Positions 56,476-64,000 of a stretch of DNA of 64,000 bases are shown one piece after another; position 1 is the stretch's first letter; each line of letters starts with the position of its first letter. The notes beneath the pieces are model-generated. The model made no database searches. It worked only from the letters and a program-made list of their open reading frames with translations, and was not told the origin of the DNA. The stretch spans positions 186,001 to 250,000 of the forward strand of contig JAUIEC010000008.1 of assembly GCA_030428945.1 (NCBI GenBank). The letters run 5' to 3'. The position numbers and the translations under genes are program-made. Source of the DNA: Phycisphaerae bacterium. Lineage in GTDB: Bacteria; Planctomycetota; Phycisphaerae; UBA1845; Fen-1342.

Positions 56476-57093
56476 TCAGTCGCCGGACCGCGCGGCGGCC
56501 TGCCGGGCCTCCTCGCGCAGCACGTTGCCGAGGTGCAGTCGCAGAACCATCTGGGGCGGGTAGTCGGTCAGGTGATAGAACCCCGGCGGACAGTCAGCCC
56601 CGAGGCAGTAGACCGGTTGATCGTCGAGTTGCAGGCGGTAGACCGCGAAGTAGTCGTCCTCACACCGGAACAGCGCCGCCAGACGCGCGTCGGTCAGCTT
56701 CGCGCCGCGGGCCAGGTTCGCGACCAGTTCGCCGAGGGCGGCGCGGGCGGTCGGAGGCTCCAGATCCTCGGCGACCTTCTGCACTCCCATGTACAGCATG
56801 AAACGCGTACCGATGTGAAAGCTGTAGGCCTCGTCCGGCGTCAGGTGGTAGGCCGGGAAGTAGTTCGGTTCCGTCCGGCCACCGGCGACGAAGTGCCGTT
56901 GCGGGTTCGGGTCGCAGGGTTCGGCGGCCGCCGGGCTGGTCAGTTCGAACGCGAACAGGCTGGCGGGGCCTTCGTCGGGCAGGGGCTGTTCGGCGAAGTC
57001 GGCCACGTGCCGGACTTCGCGCGGCGCGCGGGTACCGAGCGCTTCATCGAGATAACGGCGGACCTGTTCGTGGTGCGGGTGCGTGCCTGACAT
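56476..57093 (-). CDS. Hypothetical protein (205 aa)
   Basis: Predicted soluble protein of 205 residues. It opens with a charged segment (MSGTHPHHEQVRRYLDEALG) and contains NYFPAYHLTPDEAYSFHIGTRFMLYMGVQKVAED and CEDDYFAVYRLQLDDQPVYCLG, ending HLTDYPPQMVLRLHLGNVLREEA. Cys and His are scattered (CDPNPQRH, FRCEDD, GADCPPGF). I do not recognise a domain. It is eight bases from the next gene on the same strand (the ROK kinase) and 21 bases before the aminotransferase, so the three form a probable operon whose purpose is not clear. Confidence 0.6.
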   Translation of the reverse strand: MSGTHPHHEQVRRYLDEALGTRAPREVRHVADFAEQPLPDEGPASLFAFELTSPAAAEPCDPNPQRHFVAGGRTEPNYFPAYHLTPDEAYSFHIGTRFMLYMGVQKVAEDLEPPTARAALGELVANLARGAKLTDARLAALFRCEDDYFAVYRLQLDDQPVYCLGADCPPGFYHLTDYPPQMVLRLHLGNVLREEARQAAARSGD

Positions 57094-57100
57094 GGCCGGC

Positions 57101-58069
57101 TCAGGCCGCCGAGTGGGCGTAGCAGAGCGAGGCGGCGCCGATCAGCCCGGCGTCGTTGCCGAGCGTGGCCCGTTCGAGCGTCGGGCGGTCGCCCTTGAAA
57201 TGCCACGTCAGGTTTTCGAAGTGCTGACGGACCGGTCCGAGCAGTACGTCACCGGCCGCGCTGACGCCGCCGCCGAAGATGATCCGCTGCGGGTTCAGCA
57301 GGTGCTGCAGGTTGACGCAGGCGATCGCCAGGTAACGGCAGGCATCATCCCAGACGTGTCGGGCGATCGGGTCGTGATCGAGGGCCGCCACCACGTCGCG
57401 GGCGTCGAGCACCGCGCCCTGGCGAACGCGTTCGGCCAGGTCACCGGATGCCTTGCCGTTGGCCTGGATTCCTTCCAGGTAGCGCTCGAGGATGGCCTTG
57501 GCGGACGAGAAGCGCTCGAGGCAGCCGCGCTGGCCGCACGAGCATTGCGGCCCGCTCGGCTCGACGATCATGTGTCCGATCTCGCCGGCGTTGAACCATC
57601 CGCCGTGCAGGACTCTCCCATCGATGATGATGCCGCCGCCCACCCCGGTGCCGAGGGTCAGCAGGGCCATGCTCGCGGCCCCGCGGCCGGCACCGAGGAC
57701 GAATTCGCCCCAGGCGGCAGCGTTCCCGTCGTTCTCGAGCGTGACGTCGAAGCCGAGCGATTCGTGCAGGCGCTGCCGCAGCGGGAAGTGATCCCAGCCG
57801 GGCATGTTGGCGGTCTCGTAGATCACGCCGTCGGCCTGCGAAAGCGGACCGGGACAGCCGACGCCGATGCCCTCGAGTTCCTGGCGGGGAACGATCTGTT
57901 CGTCGAGCAGGTTGTGGATCAGGGTGGTGATGCTGCCGACCACACCGTTGGGACCCTCGGCCGACCCGGTCGGTGCGGACACCTTTTTCAGGATTTCACC
58001 GGTGGCGGTGATGATGCCTGCCTTGATGAACGTACCACCGATATCGATGCCAATGGCCGGTTGGCGCAT
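57101..58069 (-). CDS. ROK-family sugar kinase (glucokinase-like)
   Basis: ATP-dependent kinase, most like glucokinase, phosphorylating a hexose at C6. The ATG at 58069 has GGTGGAG about ten bases upstream and gives 322 residues; a GTG at 58084 is an alternative. Marks: the phosphate loop GIDIGGTFIKAGI (7-19), GVGCPGPL, LENDGNAAAWGEF with the catalytic Asp in NDGNAA, LGTGVGGGIIIDG, the zinc motif HMIVEPSGPQCSCGQRGCLE of ROK proteins, and IIFGGGVSAAG. Intact DGN and CxCGxxGC motifs favour an active sugar kinase over a ROK repressor, which would carry an N-terminal helix-turn-helix. Confidence 0.9.
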   Translation of the reverse strand: MRQPAIGIDIGGTFIKAGIITATGEILKKVSAPTGSAEGPNGVVGSITTLIHNLLDEQIVPRQELEGIGVGCPGPLSQADGVIYETANMPGWDHFPLRQRLHESLGFDVTLENDGNAAAWGEFVLGAGRGAASMALLTLGTGVGGGIIIDGRVLHGGWFNAGEIGHMIVEPSGPQCSCGQRGCLERFSSAKAILERYLEGIQANGKASGDLAERVRQGAVLDARDVVAALDHDPIARHVWDDACRYLAIACVNLQHLLNPQRIIFGGGVSAAGDVLLGPVRQHFENLTWHFKGDRPTLERATLGNDAGLIGAASLCYAHSAA

Positions 58070-58267
58070 GTACAGGTGCTCCACCCCTGAGTATCAGGAA
58101 TTCCAGATTAGGGTCGGGGAAGGGCGACGGCAAGCCGAGCGGCCGCATTTCGGGGGCAAACGCGGCTGTTTCGCCCCTGAGGGCGTTTCAGGCTCGGGGG
58201 GGCTTGATTCTGATCGGCCGGCTTCGTACCCTTCTCGGGATCGGGCCGATTCGCCCGATGGCCGCGT

Positions 58268-58339
58268 GCCGATGTAGCTCAATGGCAGAGCACGGCTTTC
58301 GTAAAGCCGGGGTTGCGGGTTCGACTCCCGCCATCGGCT
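58268..58339 (+). tRNA. tRNA-Thr (anticodon CGT)
   Basis: 72 bases. The acceptor GCCGATG pairs with CATCGGC, followed by discriminator T and no encoded CCA. D-arm GCTC...GAGC, anticodon arm CGGCT-TTCGTAA-AGCCG with CGT in the centre, five-base variable region, T-arm GCGGG-TTCGACT-CCCGC. All stems are perfect. It reads threonine ACG codons, common in this GC-rich genome. Confidence 0.95.
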
Positions 58340-58825
58340 GTTCCCTCCTCCGACCGGTTCCCCCCTGAGTTTCGCACCGCCGTTCCGCCGGTGGCATCCC
58401 TTCGCCGTCACGACCGCCTGGCGCATTCCGCACCGAAGTGCCGTCGCGCCGGTGCCCGACCCGGACGCGGCGCGCGCGGGCCGCGCGACGGTGCGTGTCG
58501 CGCATCCCGCGCAGGTCTTCACGCGCGGCGCCTGTTGCGTGACGCGCAGCGCGGCAGGTCTCAACGGGCGCGCGGCCGAGACTTGACGGCGCGACACGTT
58601 GCGGGCGCAACAACCGACGCCGCCCGCGCGCGTGCCAACGCAGAGCGCGGCGGCGCGCGGTGGCGCGTCGCTTCTGTCGCACCTTCACGGTCTCGCATTC
58701 GCGCGCTGATCGCGTGCGTGCGGCGCAGCGCGGCCTCGTCGACGTCGTTTTGGCCGCGAAAGTTTTTCAAACTTTTTTTGACACGGCACTTTGCGCGCAA
58801 CGTCCCGATCAGGTACATTTTTGTC
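58340..58825. other. Intergenic region of unusual GCGC-rich composition
   Basis: Nearly 500 bases between tRNA-Thr and the candidate small RNA. From about 58,430 to 58,740 it is dominated by GCGC and CGCG (for example GCGGCGCGCGCGGGCCGCGC), with ORFs in several frames giving only Arg/Ala-rich text. An AT-only hairpin follows at 58,760-58,777 (AAAGTTT TTC AAACTTT). No gene is supported. Confidence 0.5.
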
Positions 58826-58917
58826 ATAAGAAGTGCAGCAAAAGCGATCCGCTTCGGCGGGTCCTCGTGATGGAAGGTTCTAGAACGCGCCACGGCTAGA
58901 CCTTCCATCTTTTTTTT
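58826..58917 (+). ncRNA. Candidate small RNA, about 92 nt
   Basis: A possible promoter (TTGCGC at 58791-58796, 17-base spacer, TACATT at 58814-58819) would start a transcript near 58826. It contains a seven-pair hairpin GATCCGC/GCGGGTC (58846-58863) closed by the very stable TTCG tetraloop, then a ten-pair terminator stem GATGGAAGGT/ACCTTCCATC (58869-58909) followed by eight T residues. No ribosome-binding site or coding frame fits. The order promoter, tetraloop hairpin, perfect terminator is what an independent small RNA looks like. No known RNA family is recognised. Confidence 0.5.
58869..58917 (+). terminator. Perfect rho-independent terminator
   Basis: GATGGAAGGT (58869-58878) and ACCTTCCATC (58900-58909) pair without mismatch around 21 bases, and eight T residues follow. 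It faces away from the tRNA and ends 42 bases before selB. Confidence 0.85.
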
Positions 58918-58959
58918 GCGCCGCACCACGCCGCGGGCCGCACGCGTTAGCAGGCTGCC

Positions 58960-60927
58960 ATGACAGACCAACAAACAGCCAGCGCGACCGACGCGGATGC
59001 ACGTCCCTGCATCCTGATCGGTACAGCCGGTCACATCGATCACGGCAAATCACGACTCGTGCAGGCGCTCACCGGGCACGACCCCGATCGGCTGCCCGAG
59101 GAGAAAGCCCGCGGCATGACGATCGAACTCGGCTTCGCCCACGCCGCGTTGCCGGAGGCCGACCTGTGGTTCGTCGATGTGCCCGGACACGAACGCTTCA
59201 TCCGCACGATGGTCGCCGGGGCGGCCGGCATCGATTTGGCGCTGCTCGTCGTCGCCGCCGATGACTCCGTCATGCCGCAGACACGCGAGCATGCCGAAGT
59301 GCTGAAACTGCTCGGCGTGCGGCACTGCCTGGTCGTGCTCACCAAGCTCGACCTCGTCGATGCCGAGTGGGCCGCCGCCGTGGCCGAGGAAGTCGGCGAC
59401 CTGCTGGCCGACCTGCAACTCGAAATGCTCGACTGCATCCACACGTCCGCTGTGACCGGGCAGGGACTCGATCAGTTGACCACCCGACTCGTCGCCGCCG
59501 CCCGGCAGCGCGACGATGGCGAAACGCGCCCCGCCTGGTTCCGTCTGCCGATCGACCGCAGCTTCTCGATCCCCGGACGCGGAACGGTCGTGACCGGCTC
59601 GCTCCTGCACGGCAGCCTGCGACCTGGCGATGACCTCGAACTGCTCCCCGCCTGCCAGCGCGTGCGTGGCCGCGAACTGCAGACCGACGGTACCGTCCGC
59701 GGCGCCATCGGCGGTCGGACCCGACTGGCCGTCAACCTCGCCGCCGTTCGTGTTGACGACGCGCGCCGCGGCATGGAACTCGCGGCACCCGGCTATCTCG
59801 AACCGACGCAGTGCCTGGCCGTCCGGCTCGACCGCCTGCGGGCGCCCGGCAAGCGACTTCGAAAGCGGCAGCGCCTGCGGCTGCACCTGGCCACCACCGA
59901 GGTCCGCTGCGAGATTCAACTGGCCGAACCGGTCGACGGCGACAGCGCCGCCGACGTCCTGGCCCAGATCCGAACGGATGAACCGGTCGTCGCCACCTGG
60001 GGGCAGCGCCTCATCCTGCGCGATGACGCCGGCACGCGAACGCTCGGCGGGGGCGGCGTCGTGCTCTCCCGCGCCCGGCCCTGGAGTTCCAGGCGTCCGC
60101 CCGATCACGACACGCTCGAGACGCTTCGCCGGGGCAAGCCGCGAGACCGCCTGCTGGCCGCGCTGCGCCTGGCCGACTGGACGCCGCCCGCACCGGCCGC
60201 GCTGGCTGCGCGAACGGGCTGCCGCGATGCCGCCACGGTCGAGAAACTGCTGCGTGAACTCGGCACCAGTGGGCGCGTCGTCCGCCTGGCCGGCGGGGCG
60301 GTTCCGCTGGCGCGCGACCTGCTCGAAGACGCCGCGACGCATCCGGTCGCGCGGCTCGCGGCCGAGGCGCGGCGGAATCCGCGCTGGACCGGCGTGGCCA
60401 GCGCGGCCTGGCCGGCCTGGATGCCGTCCGCCTGCCCCGCGACCCTGCGCCCGGCGCTGGCCGAGTGGCTGATTGCCGAGCAGCGCGTCGCGCTCGTCAA
60501 CGGATATGTCCTGCCGGCCGGACATGCGTCCGCGATGTCGGACGAAGATCAGCGGTTGCTGGCCGGGATCCTCGCTGAACTGGAAGCGGGGGCTTACACG
60601 CCGACGCCGGTGGCGGATCTGAAGGCGCTGGCGGGCAAGCCGCGCCCGCGCGGCGAGGAACTGATCGAACTGGCGCTGGCACGGGGCGAACTGGTCCGGA
60701 TCAGCGACGGGATCTACCTGACGGCCGGTCGCTGGAACGCGCTGGCCGGGATCATCCGCGGCCTGCTGGCAGAGGGGGCCGGCTTCACGGTTTCAGAACT
60801 GCGTCAGGCCCTGGACTCGACCCGCAAGTACGTCGTCCCGCTGGCCGAAGCTCTCGACAAGGCCGGCCTGACCCGCAGGCACGGCGACGTCCGCGTGGCC
60901 GGGCCGAAGCTTCCGCCGCATGGTTGA
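58960..60927 (+). CDS. selB: Selenocysteine-specific elongation factor SelB
   Basis: Brings Sec-tRNA to the ribosome at in-frame UGA codons next to a SECIS hairpin. The 655-residue product has the GTPase domain: ILIGTAGHIDHGKSRLVQAL (G1, residues 18-37), the G2 Thr in GMTIELGFAH, VDVPGHERFIRTM (G3), VVLTKLDLVD (G4, TKLD) and SAVTGQG. Domains II and III follow (FSIPGRGTVVTGSLLHG), then a C-terminal region of winged-helix repeats (AALAARTGCRDAATVEKLLRELGTSGRVVRLAGG; FTVSELRQALDSTRKYVVPLAEALDKAGLTRRHGDVRV) that reads the SECIS. The genome therefore makes selenoproteins, although no selA, tRNA-Sec or in-frame TGA gene is in this window. Confidence 0.93.
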   Translation: MTDQQTASATDADARPCILIGTAGHIDHGKSRLVQALTGHDPDRLPEEKARGMTIELGFAHAALPEADLWFVDVPGHERFIRTMVAGAAGIDLALLVVAADDSVMPQTREHAEVLKLLGVRHCLVVLTKLDLVDAEWAAAVAEEVGDLLADLQLEMLDCIHTSAVTGQGLDQLTTRLVAAARQRDDGETRPAWFRLPIDRSFSIPGRGTVVTGSLLHGSLRPGDDLELLPACQRVRGRELQTDGTVRGAIGGRTRLAVNLAAVRVDDARRGMELAAPGYLEPTQCLAVRLDRLRAPGKRLRKRQRLRLHLATTEVRCEIQLAEPVDGDSAADVLAQIRTDEPVVATWGQRLILRDDAGTRTLGGGGVVLSRARPWSSRRPPDHDTLETLRRGKPRDRLLAALRLADWTPPAPAALAARTGCRDAATVEKLLRELGTSGRVVRLAGGAVPLARDLLEDAATHPVARLAAEARRNPRWTGVASAAWPAWMPSACPATLRPALAEWLIAEQRVALVNGYVLPAGHASAMSDEDQRLLAGILAELEAGAYTPTPVADLKALAGKPRPRGEELIELALARGELVRISDGIYLTAGRWNALAGIIRGLLAEGAGFTVSELRQALDSTRKYVVPLAEALDKAGLTRRHGDVRVAGPKLPPHG

Positions 60928-60935
60928 TCGCAAGC

Positions 60936-61005
60936 AAGCGGGAACAGGGAGCGTGAAGGGAACCGGCAGCGGGAGGAAGCAGGGGGCGCGGGAGGGAGCA
61001 GGGCC
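60936..61005. repeat. GGGAACA/GGGAGCR simple repeat
   Basis: Degenerate GGGAACAGGGAGCGTGAAGG units follow the selB stop. With the CTTGCTTA array at 61,137-61,190 they fill the gap to the convergent etfA gene. Confidence 0.5.
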
Positions 61006-61136
61006 GCGTGGTGTGCCACTGCGATCTTCGCGTGTCGTCCGTCGGATGGGTGGCGCCGGTCGTGAGGAAGGCACTGCCAGGATGGCCGTGGCAGGCCGGG
61101 GGGCGGCCTTGCACAACACGGTGTGGCTTCGCCCAC

Positions 61137-61190
61137 CTGCTTACTTGCTCACTTGCTTACTTGCTTACTTGCTAGCTTGCTAGCTCACTG
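61137..61190. repeat. CTTGCTTA simple repeat between convergent genes
   Basis: CTGCTTACTTGCTCACTTGC continues with eight-base CTTGCTTA/CTTGCTAG units up to six bases before the stop of etfA. It is the longest array of this family in the window. Confidence 0.8.
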
Positions 61191-61195
61191 CAGAT

Positions 61196-62161
61196 TCAGC
61201 AGGCTTCCGTCAGGGCCGGGACGACGTTGAACAGATCGTCGTTGATCACGTAGTCGGCCACCTTGCACATCGGTGCTTCGGGATCGGTGTTGATTGCGAC
61301 GATCACCTTGCTGCCGCGCATGCCGGCCAGGTGCTGGATCGCGCCGCTGATTCCGCAGGCGATGTACAGCTTCGGGGTGACCGTCTTGCCCGTCAGGCCG
61401 ACCTGCCGGCTGTGCGGCTGATAGCCGGCGTCGCAGGCCGCCCGCGAAGCGCCGACCGCGGCCCCGAGCTTCTCGGCCAGGGCGTACAGGATCTGGAAGT
61501 TCTCTTCGCTCTTCAGCGAGCGTCCGCCCGAGACGATGATGTCGGCTTCCGTGACGTCCAGCACTTCGCCGCCGGTCTTGGCGACCTCGCTGCAGCGCAG
61601 CGCGTCATCGCCGTCAGCCGGCGCGAAGGCGAGCGACTCGGTCGCGCCGGCTCCACCCGGTTCCGCGGTCGCGTAGGCGTTGCCGCGAATCGACGCGATC
61701 GCCAGGCGGTCGGCCGCGAACGTCACCCGGCCGAAGGCCTTGCCGTTGTAGATCGGGCGCCGGGCGCTCAGGGCGTTGTCGTCGCCGAGTGTCAGTTCGA
61801 CCACGTCGGTCGCCAGGCCGGCCCCGCAGGCGACCGCGACCCGCGGACTGACGTCGCGGCCCATGAAGCTCGCCGGCATCAGCAGGAAACGGGGATCGAT
61901 CTTCTCGACGGCCTGCCGCAGCGCGGTCCGGTAGTGCGTCGCGGTGTAATGCTCCAGCCGCGCGTCCGAGATCGTCAGCACGCGGTCAACGTGCCCGGCC
62001 ACCGCCTGCGTGGTCGCTTCGATCCCGCTGCCGATCACGACCGCGACAACCTGGCCGCCGGTCTTGCCCGCCAGTTCGCGGGCCGGGGTGACACACTGCA
62101 GCACGACCGGGTTGAGCTGGTCGCTGCGCTGCTCCGCAAAGATCAGGACATCGTTTGTCAT
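61196..62161 (-). CDS. etfA: Electron transfer flavoprotein, alpha subunit
   Basis: FAD-carrying subunit of the ETF heterodimer, which takes electrons from acyl-CoA dehydrogenases and passes them to the quinone pool. The 321-residue product has an N-terminal Rossmann-like domain (VLIFAEQRSDQLNPVVLQC...) and the conserved FAD site: SGGRSLKSEENFQILYALAEKLGAAVGASRAACDAGY, HSRQVGLTGKTVTPKLYIACGISGAIQHLAGM and KVIVAINTDPEAPMCKVADY, matching ETF-alpha closely. It follows etfB on the same strand with 96 bases between. GAAGGAGG lies before the ATG at a longer distance than usual. Nearby genes do not show the dehydrogenase partner. Confidence 0.94.
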   Translation of the reverse strand: MTNDVLIFAEQRSDQLNPVVLQCVTPARELAGKTGGQVVAVVIGSGIEATTQAVAGHVDRVLTISDARLEHYTATHYRTALRQAVEKIDPRFLLMPASFMGRDVSPRVAVACGAGLATDVVELTLGDDNALSARRPIYNGKAFGRVTFAADRLAIASIRGNAYATAEPGGAGATESLAFAPADGDDALRCSEVAKTGGEVLDVTEADIIVSGGRSLKSEENFQILYALAEKLGAAVGASRAACDAGYQPHSRQVGLTGKTVTPKLYIACGISGAIQHLAGMRGSKVIVAINTDPEAPMCKVADYVINDDLFNVVPALTEAC

Positions 62162-62257
62162 GGCTGCACGCCGCCTCCTTCGGGCATTTCGGCCGGCCGG
62201 CCGATTCCATTCGTGGTTGGCGCCCGCCGGGACGGACGCGCCTGTGTTCCGTTCGGC

Positions 62258-63052
62258 TCAGAGCACCTTGGCTTCTTCGCGCAGCAGCCGCAGCAGTTTC
62301 GGGACCGTCTCGGCCACATCGCCGCTGAGCACCTTTCCGGGCGGACGCTCGGGCGGCGGCGACAGTTCGCTCATCTTCGTGCCGCCGGCCGCGGAGGTCG
62401 CCTCGGCCAGTCCGGCGACGTCCCCGGCGGACAGCACCTCGACGGGCTTCTTCTTGGCTTTCATCAGGTTGGGCAGCGACGGGTAGCGCATCTCGACGAG
62501 GCCCTTCTCGATCGTCAGCACGGCCGGCAGGCGGACGTCGAGGACTTCGTCAGCGCCCTCGATCCGGCGGCGGGCCTGCAGCGAGCCGGCATCGTCGGCG
62601 ATCTCGACCTGCACCAGGGCGCCGACGTGCGGCAGGCCCAGGTATTCGCCGAGGGCCGGTCCGACCTGGCCGCTGTCGAGATCGATCTCCTGCTTGCCGC
62701 GGAGGATCAGGTCGTAGCCGCGGTCGCGGACCACGGCCGCGATCAGGCCGGCGATCTGCAGTTCGTCGAGATCGGCGAAGCTGTCATCCTGCAGGTGGAT
62801 CGCATCATCGCAGCCGACCGCGAGGGCGGTGCGGAGCGCGTCGGCCGCGGTGGCCGGTCCGACGGTCAGCGCCGTGATCGTCTCGACATCGCTGCGTTTC
62901 TCGCGCAACTGCACGGCCAGTTCGATCGCGAATTCGTCGAACGGGTTGACGACCATCTTGACGCCGCCGCGGTCGATGTCGCTGGCATCGGGCAGGATCT
63001 TGATGTTGGTGGTCGAGTCGGGAACCTGTTTGACCAGTACCAGAATCTTCAT
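62258..63052 (-). CDS. etfB: Electron transfer flavoprotein, beta subunit
   Basis: AMP-containing partner of EtfA. The 264-residue sequence has MKILVLVKQVPDSTTNIKI at the start, VNPFDEFAIELAVQLREK (an ETF-beta hallmark), ITALTVGPATAADALRTALAVGCDDAIHL, LILRGKQEIDLDSGQVGPALGEYLGLPH, and LPAVLTIEKGLVEMRYPSLPNLMKAKKKPVEVL, which is the highly conserved recognition loop (RYPSLPNLMKAKKK) that contacts acyl-CoA dehydrogenases. It precedes etfA as in many bacteria. It is divergent from metF with about 158 bases between the starts. Confidence 0.95.
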   Translation of the reverse strand: MKILVLVKQVPDSTTNIKILPDASDIDRGGVKMVVNPFDEFAIELAVQLREKRSDVETITALTVGPATAADALRTALAVGCDDAIHLQDDSFADLDELQIAGLIAAVVRDRGYDLILRGKQEIDLDSGQVGPALGEYLGLPHVGALVQVEIADDAGSLQARRRIEGADEVLDVRLPAVLTIEKGLVEMRYPSLPNLMKAKKKPVEVLSAGDVAGLAEATSAAGGTKMSELSPPPERPPGKVLSGDVAETVPKLLRLLREEAKVL

Positions 63053-63210
63053 GTGGCCCTAGCTCCTGGAGTGCCTCTTCGCCTTGAAGCGGGCCCGGCA
63101 CTATAGCACTCGGCGAAAGGTCCCGTCAAAGCGCCGGGGCTCCGCTCGCCGCGGCCGGGTCCGGGCGATACAGTAGTCCCCTTGGCGGCAGCACAGGAGA
63201 ACCGACCGCG

Positions 63211-64000
63211 ATGCGGATTCGAGAACTGTTATCCACCGGGCGACCGAGCATTTCCTTCGAGTTCTTTCCTCCGAAGGACGAAGCCGGGCTCGCGCGGCTC
63301 GAGGAGACGATCACCTCGCTGCGGGACCTGAAGCCGACCTACGTCTCGGTCACCTACGGGGCCGGCGGCAGCACCCGCCGCCAGACCATCGACCTGGTGG
63401 CCAAACTGCGGACCGAGTACGGCATGACGCCGATGGCGCACCTGACCTGCCTGGGGGCCTCACGCGAGGAGCTGCGCGAGGTCCTGGCCCGCCTGCATTC
63501 GGCCGGGGTCGAGAACGTGCTGGCCCTGCGGGGTGACCCGCCGCGGGGTGAGACCGAGTTCCGCCCGCACCCGGAGGGCTTCAGCCACGCCAGCGAACTG
63601 GCCGCCTTCGCCCGCGAGGAGTTCCCGTTCTGCCTCGGCGGGGCGTGCTACCCGGAGAAGCACCCCGAAGCGCCCAGCCTGCAGGTCGACATGGACTTCC
63701 TGAAGCGGAAGGTCGAGGCCGGCTGCGAGTTCCTGGTCTCGCAGCTCTTCTTCGACAACCAGCATTACTTCGACTTCGTCGCCCAGGCCCGTGCGGCCGG
63801 GATCGGCGTCCCGATCGTGCCGGGCATCATGCCGATCACGAACGTCGCGCAGGTCGAGCGCTTCACCAAGATGTGCGGGGCGGTGATCCCGGACACGCTC
63901 TGGCACGAACTGACCCGCCTGAAGGATGACCCCAACGCGGTGCTGGCCCTCGGCGTGGCGCACGCCACCGCGCAGTGCCTGGAACTGCTGCAGCGCGGCG
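63211..64000 (+). CDS. metF: Methylenetetrahydrofolate reductase (partial, C-terminus outside window)
   Basis: Reduces 5,10-methylene-THF to 5-methyl-THF for methionine synthesis. 263 residues of the usual 290-310 are visible, starting at an ATG with AGGAG 12 bases before. Conserved pieces are SISFEFFPPKDEAGLARLEETI (with the catalytic Glu in EFFPPK), FVSVTYGAGGST (here PTYVSVTYGAGGSTRRQT), MAHLTCLGAS, VLALRGDPPRGE, FCLGGACYPEKHPEAPSLQVDMDFLKRKVEAGCEFLVSQLFFDNQHYFDFV and VPIVPGIMPITNVAQVERF, which cover the FAD and folate sites. It is divergent from etfB. Confidence 0.94.
   Translation, partial: MRIRELLSTGRPSISFEFFPPKDEAGLARLEETITSLRDLKPTYVSVTYGAGGSTRRQTIDLVAKLRTEYGMTPMAHLTCLGASREELREVLARLHSAGVENVLALRGDPPRGETEFRPHPEGFSHASELAAFAREEFPFCLGGACYPEKHPEAPSLQVDMDFLKRKVEAGCEFLVSQLFFDNQHYFDFVAQARAAGIGVPIVPGIMPITNVAQVERFTKMCGAVIPDTLWHELTRLKDDPNAVLALGVAHATAQCLELLQRG

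Noticed and set aside
58340..58959. tRNA-Sec gene next to selB
   Set aside because: I looked for the long-acceptor tRNA layout and a T-loop other than that of tRNA-Thr and found none.
58561..59043. 160-residue minus-strand ORF with basic, histone-H1-like text
   Set aside because: It overlaps the SelB start, the candidate RNA and the GCGC-rich stretch; the Arg/Ala composition is explained by the local base bias.

Overview
The window is a high-GC bacterial chromosome segment, most likely from a planctomycete (Phycisphaerae-like). The pointers are dockerin-type GDxNGDxxVDLSDLATLLANFG repeats on a secreted protease, an RND adaptor with CxxH cysteine repeats, many predicted lipoproteins and uncharacterised secreted proteins, a DUF6754-type membrane cluster, and genes ending almost entirely in G/C codons. 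The assignment is an inference from protein style; no rRNA is present.

Positions 1 to about 13,200 look like a transferred metal (probably copper) island with softer codon bias than the rest. On the minus strand a SpoIIE-type phosphatase, a triple-YHS protein, a CBM48 protein, a YHS protein, a TolC-family outer membrane factor and the start of a CusB-type adaptor run off the left edge. On the plus strand are a redoxin-like lipoprotein, a second triple-YHS protein, a tiny lipoprotein and a YHS-DUF2231 membrane fusion. A Met/Cys-rich lipoprotein and an ECF sigma/anti-sigma pair lie on the minus strand. The island ends in a cluster of very small genes, including two 50-residue paralogues of which one has AGG where its start codon should be. 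A 17-base match to the 3' end of a tRNA-Ser marks the boundary at 13,197-13,213.

Positions 13,362-30,000 hold a second heavy-metal RND pump (adaptor with five CxxH...CxxC repeats plus CzcA/CusA-type pump), class III aminotransferase (argD-like), a lipoprotein, a secreted EEP-family nuclease/phosphatase, fused branched-chain 2-oxoacid dehydrogenase E1, an M14 carboxypeptidase with dockerin repeats, nicotinate phosphoribosyltransferase, a UVR-domain protein and an HU-family protein.

Positions 30,000-48,300 hold a processive GT2 glycosyltransferase, a TPR protein, an MFS transporter, an amidohydrolase, an aspartate-type aminotransferase, small membrane proteins, and a tightly packed uncharacterised operon (39,909-44,660) of five ORFs including a DUF6754-like protein. 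After it come a secreted HEAT-repeat protein with an embedded receiver-like domain, a secreted hypothetical protein and ribosomal protein L27.

Positions 48,300-64,000 hold an extremely acidic secreted protein with a C-terminal sorting-like tail, lipoproteins, a methyltransferase, a TlpA-like thioredoxin, a GH113-like protein, a class V aminotransferase, a ROK kinase, tRNA-Thr(CGT), a candidate small RNA, selB, etfBA and metF (cut by the right edge).

Outside the island, most convergent gene pairs are separated by simple-sequence arrays of GGGAGCRA or CTTGCTYA units, often with a hairpin element whose arms read GGTGCGTCATCGACGC / GCGTCGATGCCGCACC. The strongest leads for undescribed biology are this repeat system, the small-protein cluster, the YHS-rich metal island, the DUF6754 membrane operon with its neighbouring receiver-like HEAT protein, the structured RNA at 30,222-30,281 and the candidate small RNA before selB.
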